From the NCBI GenBank assembly GCA_964515555.1, contig CAZEVY010000146.1, positions 1-9,749 of the forward strand: a DNA stretch of 9,749 nucleotides. The letters run 5' to 3'. The notes under the pieces were generated by a model. That model had not been told where the DNA came from, searched no databases, and saw only the letters and a program-made list of their open reading frames with translations. Made by a program: the position numbers and the translations under genes. Each line of letters begins with the position of its first letter. The stretch's first letter is position 1. Origin of the DNA: CAZEVY01 sp964515555 (lineage in GTDB: Bacteria > Acidobacteriota > Terriglobia > Bryobacterales > Bryobacteraceae). Shown here in pieces: positions 1 through 6,709 of the stretch.

Positions 1-15
1 CGTAAGATGAACTGC

Positions 16-38
16 CCGCCGTCACCGACCTTCAACTA
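16..38. repeat. Direct repeat, left copy (23 bp, imperfect)
   Basis: This 23-bp stretch matches 953-975 in the same orientation at 20 of 23 positions, and all three differences are transitions (C/T, G/A, C/T). Weaker similarity continues for about 15 bases to the right (8 of 15). The two copies bracket the decayed transposase/intron block. The right copy lies 22-44 bp upstream of the first recognisable transposase codon. The left copy could therefore be the same upstream segment of a second, largely off-window copy of the element, or a trace of the insertion event. Its identity is not known. Confidence 0.55.
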
Positions 39-86
39 CGGTTGGGACATCCTCAGTAGCTCAGCCATTCGGCCTTCGCCCTCACA

Positions 87-119
87 GATCCGTACGTGCG
101 GCTTTCCCGCATACAGCTC
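87..119 (-). ncRNA. Group II intron domain V remnant
   Basis: Read on the minus strand, this 33-nt segment begins GAGC and ends GATC, with a GAAA loop between GC-rich arms. It closely follows the canonical 34-nt domain V hairpin (GAGCCGUAU... GAAA ...GUACGGUUC). The lower stem pairs apart from a G/A mismatch where a G-U pair is usual, a two-base bulge on the 3' side is in the expected place, and the upper stem (TGCGG/CCGCA) pairs perfectly. One base just before the GAAA tetraloop is missing relative to the family, so the RNA is probably inactive. It lies 20 bp downstream of the maturase relic's stop, the normal order for a group II intron. Family knowledge plus direct reading; confirm with a covariance-model search. 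Confidence 0.7.
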
Positions 120-138
120 TTCCCGAAGGTAACCCCGA

Positions 139-405
139 TTAATCTCGCTGTTCCTCTCGCGAGTGAGTGATGCGGAGCGTGGGGAGGGACAAGCGCTGGA
201 GCAGCACGCTGTAGCCGTCCCAGGGCACTGCCGCTGGCTGCGCCGCCGAGCGAGCGAAAGCAGAGCAGCCGAACCTGTTGATGGAAGGCATTCATCACAG
301 GAAAGTTGCCCGGCAGTCCGTGGTACGCGTAATGACCTCGCAGCACTTGACGCAACCAGCGATGGTGCTCCGCCACCGGGGCGTGTATCCGGAGTCGAGC
401 TTGTT
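139..405 (-). pseudogene. ltrA-like: Group II intron reverse transcriptase/maturase, decayed C-terminal fragment
   Basis: Only the last ~85 residues of a group II intron-encoded protein are recognisable, spread over three reading frames. From high to low coordinates: a segment with HAPVAEHHRWLRQVLRGHYA followed by YHGLPGN (about 397 to 300), which is the hallmark maturase/domain X motif. A second frame then gives RRRSQR (near 240), and a third gives a terminal LPTLRITHSREEQRD ending at a TAA at 139-141. At least two indels are therefore needed to restore the protein. The reverse transcriptase palm and fingers domains, normally about 300 residues upstream, are absent: the sequence runs straight into transposase homology near 405-410. 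A domain V remnant lies just downstream. This is clearly a dead fragment. The maturase identity is well supported by motif; exact boundaries are approximate. Confidence 0.8.
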
Positions 406-408
406 CCC

Positions 409-931
409 CTCCGGCTGACGGAGCTGCGCCTCATCCCACCGCTGCGGCCATCTTCGGCAGCACTTCCTCGTACTGGCGCGTGGGAGGCGCCGCGCAGCAG
501 CGCCACAAGCATCTGCTGGCGGAGGCCGCGATCCCGCCGCAGTTGCTCGTAGGCCGGTATCTGCACTTCGCCGTCGCGCTTATGACCCAGGCGCGGACGT
601 TGGACTCTAAGAGCGCGGTCGGCGAGTTTAATCTTGCCCGGCTGCGAGCCGTGCCAGCGAATCTCGCCGCTGGGCTTTCCAGGTGTTCCCGTCCCGGCGA
701 CTTGCTCGGCGCTGAGCATCAGGATCGCCTCCTGGCCTGGATCTGGATTTCATGGAGTACGCTCACCACTGTCGCTGGCGTTTTCGATGAGCTGAACATG
801 TGCAACAGGATCTGCCCGTTGGCTGGCAGAATTGCTCGAACCGTGGCGATCGACTCCTCGGCAGCTGCGTCACGATCTGATATGGTTTCTTCACGGCGGT
901 TGGCTCCTTCTTGGGATTTGAGTTTGGCAAC
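409..931 (-). pseudogene. IS256/mutator-type transposase, decayed N-terminal fragment
   Basis: Recognised from the order of typical N-terminal motifs of bacterial mutator-type (IS256-like) transposases. On the minus strand one finds GANRREETISDRDAAAEES, then VQLIENASDSGE, then MLSAEQVAG, then EIRWHGSQPGKIKLADR with VQRPRL, then EVQIPAYEQL, then LLRGAS|TRQYEEVLPKMAAAVG and RRSSVSRR. These lie in shifting frames: one shift near 795, an in-frame TGA at 750-752, an apparent one-base insertion near 482-484 and a compensating shift near 436-440. The first recognisable codon (929-931) is GTT, preceded by a TAG. The catalytic DDE core, which should follow SSVSRR, is missing because the sequence changes abruptly into group II intron maturase at about 405-410. 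The family call is by memory of motifs; a profile search with PF00872 would settle it. Confidence 0.7.
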
Positions 932-952
932 CGAATTCTATGGAATCGGCCG

Positions 953-975
953 CCGCCGTTACCAATCTTCAACTA
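953..975. repeat. Direct repeat, right copy (23 bp, imperfect)
   Basis: Partner of 16-38 in direct orientation, 937 bp away, 20 of 23 bases identical. It lies between the 5' end of the transposase relic and the start of the esterase gene at 1011. Its position suggests the 5' non-coding end of the insertion element rather than part of the host gene. A direct rather than inverted arrangement argues against the two copies being the two ends of a single insertion sequence. Confidence 0.55.
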
Positions 976-1010
976 GAACTGGTCCACCCTAGCGTGATAT
1001 CCTGCCCCCT

Positions 1011-3476
1011 GTGCCCCTTTACCCAGGGTCAGACCTCAGCCGCAGAAACTTCTTAGCCAGCGTTGTATCGGGGCTAGGCGCTCCGGGAATTGCACTTCCA
1101 CAAGGTTCTCCTGCCAGTGTGCACAGGGGCGCCGACGTCTCCCTGGCTCGCCGGCGAGCCTATCGGGACGAACTAATCAAGATTTTGCCGTCCACAGGCT
1201 GGCCGCAAGGTCGAATCAATGCCGTCGACAAGATGTGGGAGGATTGGCTGGAGCGCTCCGGCGAGCTGCCTCCCGACTTCGAGGCCATGCCATCGATCCC
1301 GGAGTTGCCTGATCCCCTGGTCATAGTAGAAAACGGACGCAGGACCCCCATCCGGACGGTGGCGCAGTGGCGAAAGCAAAGGGAATGGATCCGGGCGCAA
1401 TTCGAGCAATGGGTCTTCGGCCGGATGCCGCCGCCCCCCGATAATCTTCGAGCCACAGTTACCGACAGGCGCCGCGAAGGTCCGATCACGGTCGAAGAAG
1501 TGCTGCTTGAGTTTGGCCCCGAGCACCGGGGCATTCTACACTTGCAGGTCCTGATCCCTCCGGGCGCCGGTCCGTTTCCTACATTCCTCACCAATCACAC
1601 TCGCAAGCGCCCCTGGGTCAACGTGGCGTTGCGCAGAGGATACTTAGGGTGTATTTACTCGGCGGCCGAAACAACCTACATCCCGGTAGATGATGCGGAT
1701 AAGTGGATTGAGGTGTACCCGGATTACGATTTCTCCTGTCAGGCACGGTGGGCGTGGGGAGCCATGCGGGCAGTCGATTACCTGTACACGCTCCCTGTCG
1801 TTGACACGAAAAAGATCGCCATCTCGGCTCACTCGCGCAACTCGAAGACCTCGCTTCTGGCCGCAGCTTTCGATGAGCGCATCACGGCTGTAATTCCTTC
1901 GCGAGGCTGCACCGGGGCCGAGATCCCCTGGCGGTACGCAACGGCTCCCTTCGTCAACGAAACCCTGGAAGAGATCACGCGATACTTCTCGCACTGGTTC
2001 CACCCCAGGCTGCGCTTCTTCGCCGGCCGCGAGCACAAGTTGCCGGTGGATCAAAACATGTTGATGGCTCTAGTGGCCCCGCGGGGACTTCTGTTCTCCC
2101 ATGCCTACACGGAGGGTCAGGGGAATCCCTGGGGAGTAGAGCAAAACTATCGATCGGTGCGTCGCGTTTATCGACTGCTGGGACATGAAGAAAGATTGGG
2201 GCTATACCAGCAGCCTGGCGAGCACGCCAGCGCACCCGAGGACGTCGAACGATACTTCGATTTCACCGACAGCGTGTTCGGTCTAAAAACCTTTCCCAAA
2301 ATCGAGATTTGGATCAACGGGTACGCGTTCGAGAATTGGCAGGCCGCCTCAAAAGACTCCATTGATCCAGCGCGGTATCCAACGCGACGGATCGGAGACT
2401 TTATTCACCCCGATCTTCCCGCTGCCGAATGGCCACAACGCCGATCCAGTATCCACGAACGGATTCACTGGCTTATGGGAAAGGAACCGCCCGGTGTACC
2501 GTACCGTGTCCAGCCCAGCCTGCGCCCTCCCAGGTACCTGAGCGGCATGAACAGCAGCGGGTTCCTCGCCACGCTGCTCCCCCGGCCAATGCGCCTGGGG
2601 GCGGGGGCAATTTCGGTTTCTATCGGTTTTGGTGATGACCTCCGTGGGGATCTGTACTATTATCTGAAACCGGATCCTCAGCCACCAACAACCAACCGAC
2701 CGACTTCCGCCCGCGGCAGATTGCCTGCCGGAACCAAGCTACCGCTGGTTCTGTGGCTGCATCCCCACAGCTATGCAACAGGATACTCTAGGCATTTCGC
2801 GTTCATTTTGGATATCCTGACTCGACGTGGATTTGCCGTTTTCGCGTTTGACCAGATCGGCTTTGGTACTCGTGTCCAGCAGGCCCGAACCTTTTACGAG
2901 CGGTTCCCGAAATGGTCGCTCCTAGGCAAAATGGTGACCGACACGCGCGCCGCCCTGGATGCCGTCGTCGCTCTGGCCGAGATCGACACTTCGAAAGTCT
3001 ACCTCTTGGGCTACGAGCTGGGCGCCAAAGTTGGCTTGTTCACTGCCGCCCTAGATGATAGAGTGACCGGTTTGGCGGCATGCTGTGGATTCGCCCCTTT
3101 GCGACTGCACACCCCGCGGAAGGGCACCGAGGGCCTCCGGCACTATTCCCATCTGCATGGGCTTCTTCCCAGAGTCGGCCACTTTGTCGGCCAGGAGGCG
3201 CGGCTGCCAGTGGATTACGACGAGATTCTCGCCTGCATCGCTCCTCGCCCGATGTACCTCATCGCTCCCACGCTCGACCGGCACGCCCCAGTCGAGGATG
3301 TTCGCCTTGCTGTGGCTGCGGCCAGACAGGTGTACCGCTTTCTGGGACGGGAGGATCAACCGGAGTTGAAGACCCCCCTGGGGTTTAACGGCTTTTTGCT
3401 CGAGTGGAACTGGCAGACAGAAACAGCCGCTTGGCTGGCTGCACAGGCGGGCGTGCCGGATCCGTCCCGCCGATGA
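1011..3476 (+). CDS. Tat-exported tandem alpha/beta-hydrolase, CE15 glucuronoyl-esterase-like
   Basis: An 821-residue protein from a GTG start. An in-frame TAG at 990-992 leaves no earlier start, and no clear Shine-Dalgarno sequence is visible. Residues 10-30 form a twin-arginine signal (SRRNFLASVVSGLG, then a short apolar stretch), so the mature protein is probably periplasmic or secreted. Domain 1 (about 110-430) resembles CE15 esterases: nucleophile elbow AHSRNSK with Ser275, a following AAFDERI helix, PSRGCTGAE with Glu304, the block KLPVDQNMLMALVAPRGLL, and a late His405 in PGEHAS. Domain 2 (about 500-800) is a second hydrolase fold of the acetyl-xylan-esterase/dienelactone-hydrolase kind (LPLVLWLHPHS, RRGFAVFAFDQIGFG). 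However, its elbow reads GYELG, so Glu669 sits where serine is expected. A late Asp756 is present, and Asn793 occupies the likely histidine position. Domain 2 may therefore be non-catalytic. A role in plant polysaccharide ester cleavage is inferred from family only; no polysaccharide genes adjoin it. Confidence 0.75.
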   Translation: MPLYPGSDLSRRNFLASVVSGLGAPGIALPQGSPASVHRGADVSLARRRAYRDELIKILPSTGWPQGRINAVDKMWEDWLERSGELPPDFEAMPSIPELPDPLVIVENGRRTPIRTVAQWRKQREWIRAQFEQWVFGRMPPPPDNLRATVTDRRREGPITVEEVLLEFGPEHRGILHLQVLIPPGAGPFPTFLTNHTRKRPWVNVALRRGYLGCIYSAAETTYIPVDDADKWIEVYPDYDFSCQARWAWGAMRAVDYLYTLPVVDTKKIAISAHSRNSKTSLLAAAFDERITAVIPSRGCTGAEIPWRYATAPFVNETLEEITRYFSHWFHPRLRFFAGREHKLPVDQNMLMALVAPRGLLFSHAYTEGQGNPWGVEQNYRSVRRVYRLLGHEERLGLYQQPGEHASAPEDVERYFDFTDSVFGLKTFPKIEIWINGYAFENWQAASKDSIDPARYPTRRIGDFIHPDLPAAEWPQRRSSIHERIHWLMGKEPPGVPYRVQPSLRPPRYLSGMNSSGFLATLLPRPMRLGAGAISVSIGFGDDLRGDLYYYLKPDPQPPTTNRPTSARGRLPAGTKLPLVLWLHPHSYATGYSRHFAFILDILTRRGFAVFAFDQIGFGTRVQQARTFYERFPKWSLLGKMVTDTRAALDAVVALAEIDTSKVYLLGYELGAKVGLFTAALDDRVTGLAACCGFAPLRLHTPRKGTEGLRHYSHLHGLLPRVGHFVGQEARLPVDYDEILACIAPRPMYLIAPTLDRHAPVEDVRLAVAAARQVYRFLGREDQPELKTPLGFNGFLLEWNWQTETAAWLAAQAGVPDPSRR

Positions 3477-3679
3477 CCTCCGGGCAGCTTTCGCCGAATT
3501 GGCCGGATTTTCTACGAGCGCGGCCATGAACAGTCGTGCGACCTGGTGCGGCAGACATTTTGCGCTCCACGGGCGGGAGTCGGAAGTACTGTGGACGAGC
3601 GTCGCCGGGGGATTCCAGTTGGAAGAGGGGTGATGTCGAACGTCGTTAGCCCTCGGATGGAACGGGCAGAGACAGAGAC

Positions 3680-3943
3680 ATGACCGTTCTTCGGTGGCAC
3701 CCGGAGAAGGCCCGGTCGAACCTCCGGAAGCATGGCATCCCCTTCGAAGAGGCCGCCTCGGTATTTCGAGATACCCTCTCCGTAACCATCGCCGATCCGC
3801 TACATTCAACGAAAGAGGATCGTTTCGTGACCATCGGACAGTCTGATCGAAATAGAATCGTGGTAGCGGTACATTCGGATGCGTGGGATGTAATTCGAAT
3901 CATCAGCTCGACTCGCGACCCGGCACAAACGAAGAAAGTATGA
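3680..3943 (+). CDS. brnT: BrnT-like (DUF497) ribonuclease toxin
   Basis: An 87-residue protein with the BrnT/DUF497 signature: an N-terminal LRWHPEKARSNLRKHGIPFE block, EEAASVFRDTLSVTIADP, then DRFVTIGQSDRNRIVVAVH and a C-terminal IRIISSTRD strand. BrnT proteins are RelE-fold toxins that cut RNA and are neutralised by a co-encoded antitoxin. The stop TGA (3941-3943) overlaps the ATG of the antitoxin gene by four bases, an arrangement that couples their translation. Family members usually end with a basic helix finishing ...YEE. Here the protein stops after QTKKV, while the neighbouring frame reads YEED then TF and a stop, so one extra base near 3938 may have shortened it. Family identity is firm; activity of this copy is uncertain. 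Confidence 0.85.
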   Translation: MTVLRWHPEKARSNLRKHGIPFEEAASVFRDTLSVTIADPLHSTKEDRFVTIGQSDRNRIVVAVHSDAWDVIRIISSTRDPAQTKKV

Positions 3944-4182
3944 AGAAGACACGTTCTAAGCAAGCAGCCGAGGAGATGCTGCCGGAATACGACTTCTCCG
4001 GCGGCGTTCGCGGGAAATACGCGGGCCGGTTCACCAAGGACACGATCATGGTGGTCCTCGACCCCGACGTCGCTGAAGTCTTTCCCGATCCCAAGTCAGT
4101 CAACAAAGCTCTGCGGGCGCTAGGCCACATCATCCGCGACCGAGGCCCGAAGACGGAACGCCGGCGGCAGCCTGTGGGCTGA
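3940..4182 (+). CDS. Antitoxin partner of the BrnT-like toxin
   Basis: An 80-residue, charged protein starting at the ATG that overlaps the toxin stop. A longer reading from 3883 exists but would run back through the toxin gene, so 3940 is preferred. The N-terminal region is lysine/arginine-rich (MKKTRSKQAAEEM), followed by LPEYDFSGGVRGKYAGRF, a motif I recognise from a widespread family of small antitoxin-like proteins. Next come VVLDPDVAEVFPDPKSVNKA and a C-terminal helix ALRALGHIIRD. The DPDVAEVFP...SVNKALRAL part resembles the DNA-binding and dimerising end of CopG/ribbon-helix-helix antitoxins. It does not look like the classic BrnA sequence, so it may be a distinct antitoxin class paired with a BrnT-type toxin. 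It probably represses its own operon (inferred from family behaviour). Confidence 0.7.
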   Translation: MKKTRSKQAAEEMLPEYDFSGGVRGKYAGRFTKDTIMVVLDPDVAEVFPDPKSVNKALRALGHIIRDRGPKTERRRQPVG

Positions 4183-4242
4183 CTCTCTATCACGCTCACA
4201 CGCGAGTTGGTGCACCCTTTCCGGGCGCCCGCGGCGCACCGC

Positions 4243-4248
4243 TACAAT
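4243..4248 (+). promoter_or_regulatory. Candidate -10 box for miaB
   Basis: TACAAT matches the sigma-70 -10 consensus at 5 of 6 positions and stands out in very GC-rich surroundings. No good -35 lies at the right spacing; TTTCCG at 4218-4223 is 19 bp away and weak. Initiation about 7 bases downstream would leave a leader of only about 8 nt before the miaB ATG at 4263, and no Shine-Dalgarno sequence is present. Motif reading only. Confidence 0.4.
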
Positions 4249-4262
4249 AGAAGCATCCCCCG

Positions 4263-5576
4263 ATGAAGACGTTCTACATCGAAACCTTCGGCTGCCAGAT
4301 GAACGTGCACGACTCCGAGAAAGTCGTCGGCACCCTCGTCGCCCAAGGCTACAGCGCCGTCGACACGCCCGAGGCAGCCGACCTGGTCCTCTACAACACG
4401 TGCAGCATCCGCGACAAGGCCGAACAGAAGGTCTTCCATCGGCTCCAGCAGTTCAAACGCGCCGGCAAGGACAAGGTCTTCGGCGTACTCGGCTGCGTCG
4501 CGCAGCAGGAAGGCGAGAAGATCTTCGACCGCGCGCCGCACGTCGGCCTGGTCTGTGGCTCGGCGAGCTACAACAAGCTGCCCGAGCTGCTCGTCCAGGT
4601 CGAACGCGGCGACCGCCGCGTCACCGGCCTCAGCCTCGCCACCGACGAGACCTTCGAGACCCCGCTCACGCGCCGCGACAACCCGCATCGCGCCTACATC
4701 ACCATCATCGAGGGATGCGACAAGTCGTGCGCCTATTGCGTGGTGCCCTTCACCCGCGGACCTGAGCGCAGCCGCACCAGCGCGAGCGTCATCGAGGAGG
4801 CGCGACAGCTCGCCGCGTCGGGGTATACCGAGATTCAACTTCTCGGCCAGAACGTGAACAGCTACCGCGACCCTTCACCCGGCGGATGGGACTTCGCGGC
4901 GCTGCTGGCGCGCGTGGGCGAGGTCGCGGGCATCCGCCGCGTGCGCTTCACGACGTCGCATCCACGCGACTTCACCCGCGAAATCGTCGGCGCCATCGAC
5001 GCCAATCCCGCCCTCTGCAACCACGTCCACCTGCCCGTGCAGTCGGGCTCCGACCCGGTGCTCGACCGCATGCAGCGCCTCTACACGCGCGACGACTACC
5101 TGCGCCGCATCGAGTGGATGAAGCGCTCGCCGCGTGGCATCGCCATCACCACCGACATCATCGTCGGCTTTCCGGGCGAGACCGAGGCCGACTTCGAGCG
5201 CACCCTCCAGCTCATCGCGGACGTCGAGTACGACTCGATGTTCAGCTTCAAGTACTCGCCGCGCCCCAACACCGGCGCGCTGGCGCTCGACGGCCAGATC
5301 CCCGAGGAGGAGAAGAGCCGCCGCCTGACGATTCTCCAGGAGCGGCAGCGCGCCATCCAGATCCGCCGCAACGCCGAGCTGGTCGGAAAGGTCGAAGAGG
5401 TGCTGGTCGAGGGATTCCAGCCCGCGACCGGCCAGTGGATCGGGCGAACGTCGCAGAATCGGATTCTCAACTTCACGCACCCCGGCGATCCCGGCCCGCT
5501 CGCGGGACGTTATCTCGAGGCGCGAGTGACGCGCTCGGGCCCCAACTCGCTCGCCGGCGAAGCCTGCGTCGCGTAA
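4263..5576 (+). CDS. miaB: tRNA-2-methylthio-N6-dimethylallyladenosine synthase (MiaB)
   Basis: A 437-residue radical-SAM methylthiotransferase that adds a methylthio group to N6-isopentenyl-adenosine 37 of tRNAs reading UNN codons, in the cytoplasm. The N-terminal UPF0004 domain opens immediately with ETFGCQMN and carries the three cysteines that bind the auxiliary 4Fe-4S cluster: Cys11, Cys47 (NTCSIR) and Cys78 (LGCVAQ). The radical-SAM domain has the CxxxCxxC motif at Cys152, Cys156 and Cys159 (EGCDKSCAYC), followed by PFTRGPERSR, LLGQNVNSY, and the late HLPVQSGSD and IVGFPGET blocks. A C-terminal TRAM domain (about 375-437) contains VLVEGFQ and the GRTSQNR motif. Length and every key residue are normal for the family, so the enzyme should be active. 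The start is the first ATG; it has no Shine-Dalgarno sequence and may be translated from a nearly leaderless mRNA. It sits apart from the following operon by about 110 bp. Confidence 0.97.
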   Translation: MKTFYIETFGCQMNVHDSEKVVGTLVAQGYSAVDTPEAADLVLYNTCSIRDKAEQKVFHRLQQFKRAGKDKVFGVLGCVAQQEGEKIFDRAPHVGLVCGSASYNKLPELLVQVERGDRRVTGLSLATDETFETPLTRRDNPHRAYITIIEGCDKSCAYCVVPFTRGPERSRTSASVIEEARQLAASGYTEIQLLGQNVNSYRDPSPGGWDFAALLARVGEVAGIRRVRFTTSHPRDFTREIVGAIDANPALCNHVHLPVQSGSDPVLDRMQRLYTRDDYLRRIEWMKRSPRGIAITTDIIVGFPGETEADFERTLQLIADVEYDSMFSFKYSPRPNTGALALDGQIPEEEKSRRLTILQERQRAIQIRRNAELVGKVEEVLVEGFQPATGQWIGRTSQNRILNFTHPGDPGPLAGRYLEARVTRSGPNSLAGEACVA

Positions 5577-5683
5577 CCGGCGCCGCACTCCATCGCGTGT
5601 CGACCGGCCCGGCCTGGCGGTGGTTGTCGCCGAAGCGCTCGAGTTTTCCTGCGACAAACCTCCGGAGCCCGCACTAACTACTC

Positions 5684-5688
5684 AGGGA
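5684..5688 (+). promoter_or_regulatory. Ribosome binding site deciding the E1 alpha start
   Basis: AGGGA lies one base before the ATG at 5690 but seven bases before the ATG at 5696. The normal spacing favours 5696 as the start, although the two candidates differ by only two residues. Confidence 0.5.
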
Positions 5689-5695
5689 CATGGCG

Positions 5696-6709
5696 ATGAC
5701 CGGCGCCAAACGCAGCACGGCGGGTGCGTCCGGCCGCACACCGGAGGCGCCGGGGCGTGCAACCAACTCCGCGTCAACGGGTTTCGACGAGGAACAGAAG
5801 CGCGGCTTCCTCCTCGGGATGCTCCGTATACGAATGTTCGAGGAGCGCGCCCTCGACCTATTCGGCAAGGGCAAGCTCTTCGGCACCACTCACACCTGCA
5901 TCGGCCAGGAGGCGGATTGCGTCGGCTACTTCCACGCCATCGAACCCACCGACGTCGTCTTCAGCAACCACCGCGGCCACGGTCACTACCTCGCCTTCGG
6001 CGGCGATATGCGCGCCCTGGCCGCCGAAATCATGGGCCGCTCCACCGGCGTGTGCGGCGGCCTCGGCGGCAGCCAGCACCTCCAGTTCGGCAATTTCTAT
6101 TCGAACGGCATTCAGGGCGGCATCGTTCCCTGCGCGACCGGAATGGCGCTCGCCGAAAAGCGCCGCGGCGCGGGCGCCATCGTCTCGGTATTCCTCGGCG
6201 ACGGGACGCTCGGCGAGGGCGCCGTCTACGAAAGCCTCAACATCGCGTCGCTGTGGAAGCTGCCGATCTCCTTCGTCGTCGAAAACAACGGCTACGCTCA
6301 GTCGACGCCCATCGCCATGAACCTCGCCGGCGGCATCGCCGCGCGATTCCGCGCCTTCGGCATCGAGCCGGTCGAGATCGCGACCACCGACGTGCTGGCC
6401 ATCGCCGCCGCGTCCGCCGAGGTGGTGGCCCGCGTGCGCGAGACGCAATCCGCGGGCGCGCTCATCATCGGCACCTATCGCCTCGCGCCCCACTCCAAGG
6501 GCGACGACACGCGAGACGAGTCGGAGATCGCCGGCCGGCGCCGCTTCGACCCGATTCCGCTGCTCGCCGGCCAACTCGCAGCGGCCGACTACGAGCACGC
6601 GGCCGAGCGCGCGCGCGCCGAGGTCGACGAAGCATTCCGGCTGGCCGAGGAGGATCCCTGGCCGGATCCCGCGAGTCTTCCCAATCTGGCGCGCGAGCTG
6701 ATGGCATGA
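5696..6709 (+). CDS. Thiamine-diphosphate 2-oxoacid dehydrogenase E1, alpha subunit
   Basis: A protein of about 337 residues (339 if ATG 5690 is used) of the PdhA/AcoA/BkdA1 family. It would bind thiamine diphosphate with the next gene's product, decarboxylate a 2-oxoacid and pass the acyl group to a lipoyl domain. Counting from 5690, the first ~30 residues are an unconserved Ala/Thr/Gly-rich tail; the family core starts near FDEEQKRGFLLGMLRIRMFE. Visible landmarks are GTTHTCIGQEA, SNHRGHGHYLA, TGVCGGLGGSQH (a variant of the usual GKGGSMH), and the cofactor motif GDGTLGEG (170-177) ending in ENN (198-200). TYRLAPHSKGDDTRD stands where the family's acid-binding loop lies. The stop overlaps the next start by 4 bp (ATGA at 6706-6709), implying coupled translation. 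The substrate cannot be read from sequence; pyruvate, a branched-chain 2-oxoacid or another 2-oxoacid are all possible. Confidence 0.92.
   Translation: MTGAKRSTAGASGRTPEAPGRATNSASTGFDEEQKRGFLLGMLRIRMFEERALDLFGKGKLFGTTHTCIGQEADCVGYFHAIEPTDVVFSNHRGHGHYLAFGGDMRALAAEIMGRSTGVCGGLGGSQHLQFGNFYSNGIQGGIVPCATGMALAEKRRGAGAIVSVFLGDGTLGEGAVYESLNIASLWKLPISFVVENNGYAQSTPIAMNLAGGIAARFRAFGIEPVEIATTDVLAIAAASAEVVARVRETQSAGALIIGTYRLAPHSKGDDTRDESEIAGRRRFDPIPLLAGQLAAADYEHAAERARAEVDEAFRLAEEDPWPDPASLPNLARELMA

Noticed and set aside
16..975. The 23-bp repeats as target-site duplications of one insertion
   Set aside because: Target duplications of IS256-type elements are about 8-9 bp and identical when fresh. These repeats are longer and diverged, and group II introns make no such duplication.
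480..992. A 170-residue plus-strand open frame
   Set aside because: It is antisense to the transposase relic, whose minus-strand motifs are recognisable, while this frame shows none.
3051..3809. A 252-residue minus-strand open frame
   Set aside because: It overlaps the esterase C-terminus and the toxin start in antisense and has no domain signature.
3883..3939. Longer start for the antitoxin gene
   Set aside because: The extra 19 residues lie inside the toxin gene in another frame and resemble nothing; the ATG at 3940 overlaps the toxin stop in the usual ATGA manner.
5620..6705. Upstream extension of the E1 beta frame
   Set aside because: It is open only by composition. The part before 6706 is Arg/Pro-rich shadow of the E1 alpha gene, and family homology starts just after the ATG at 6706.
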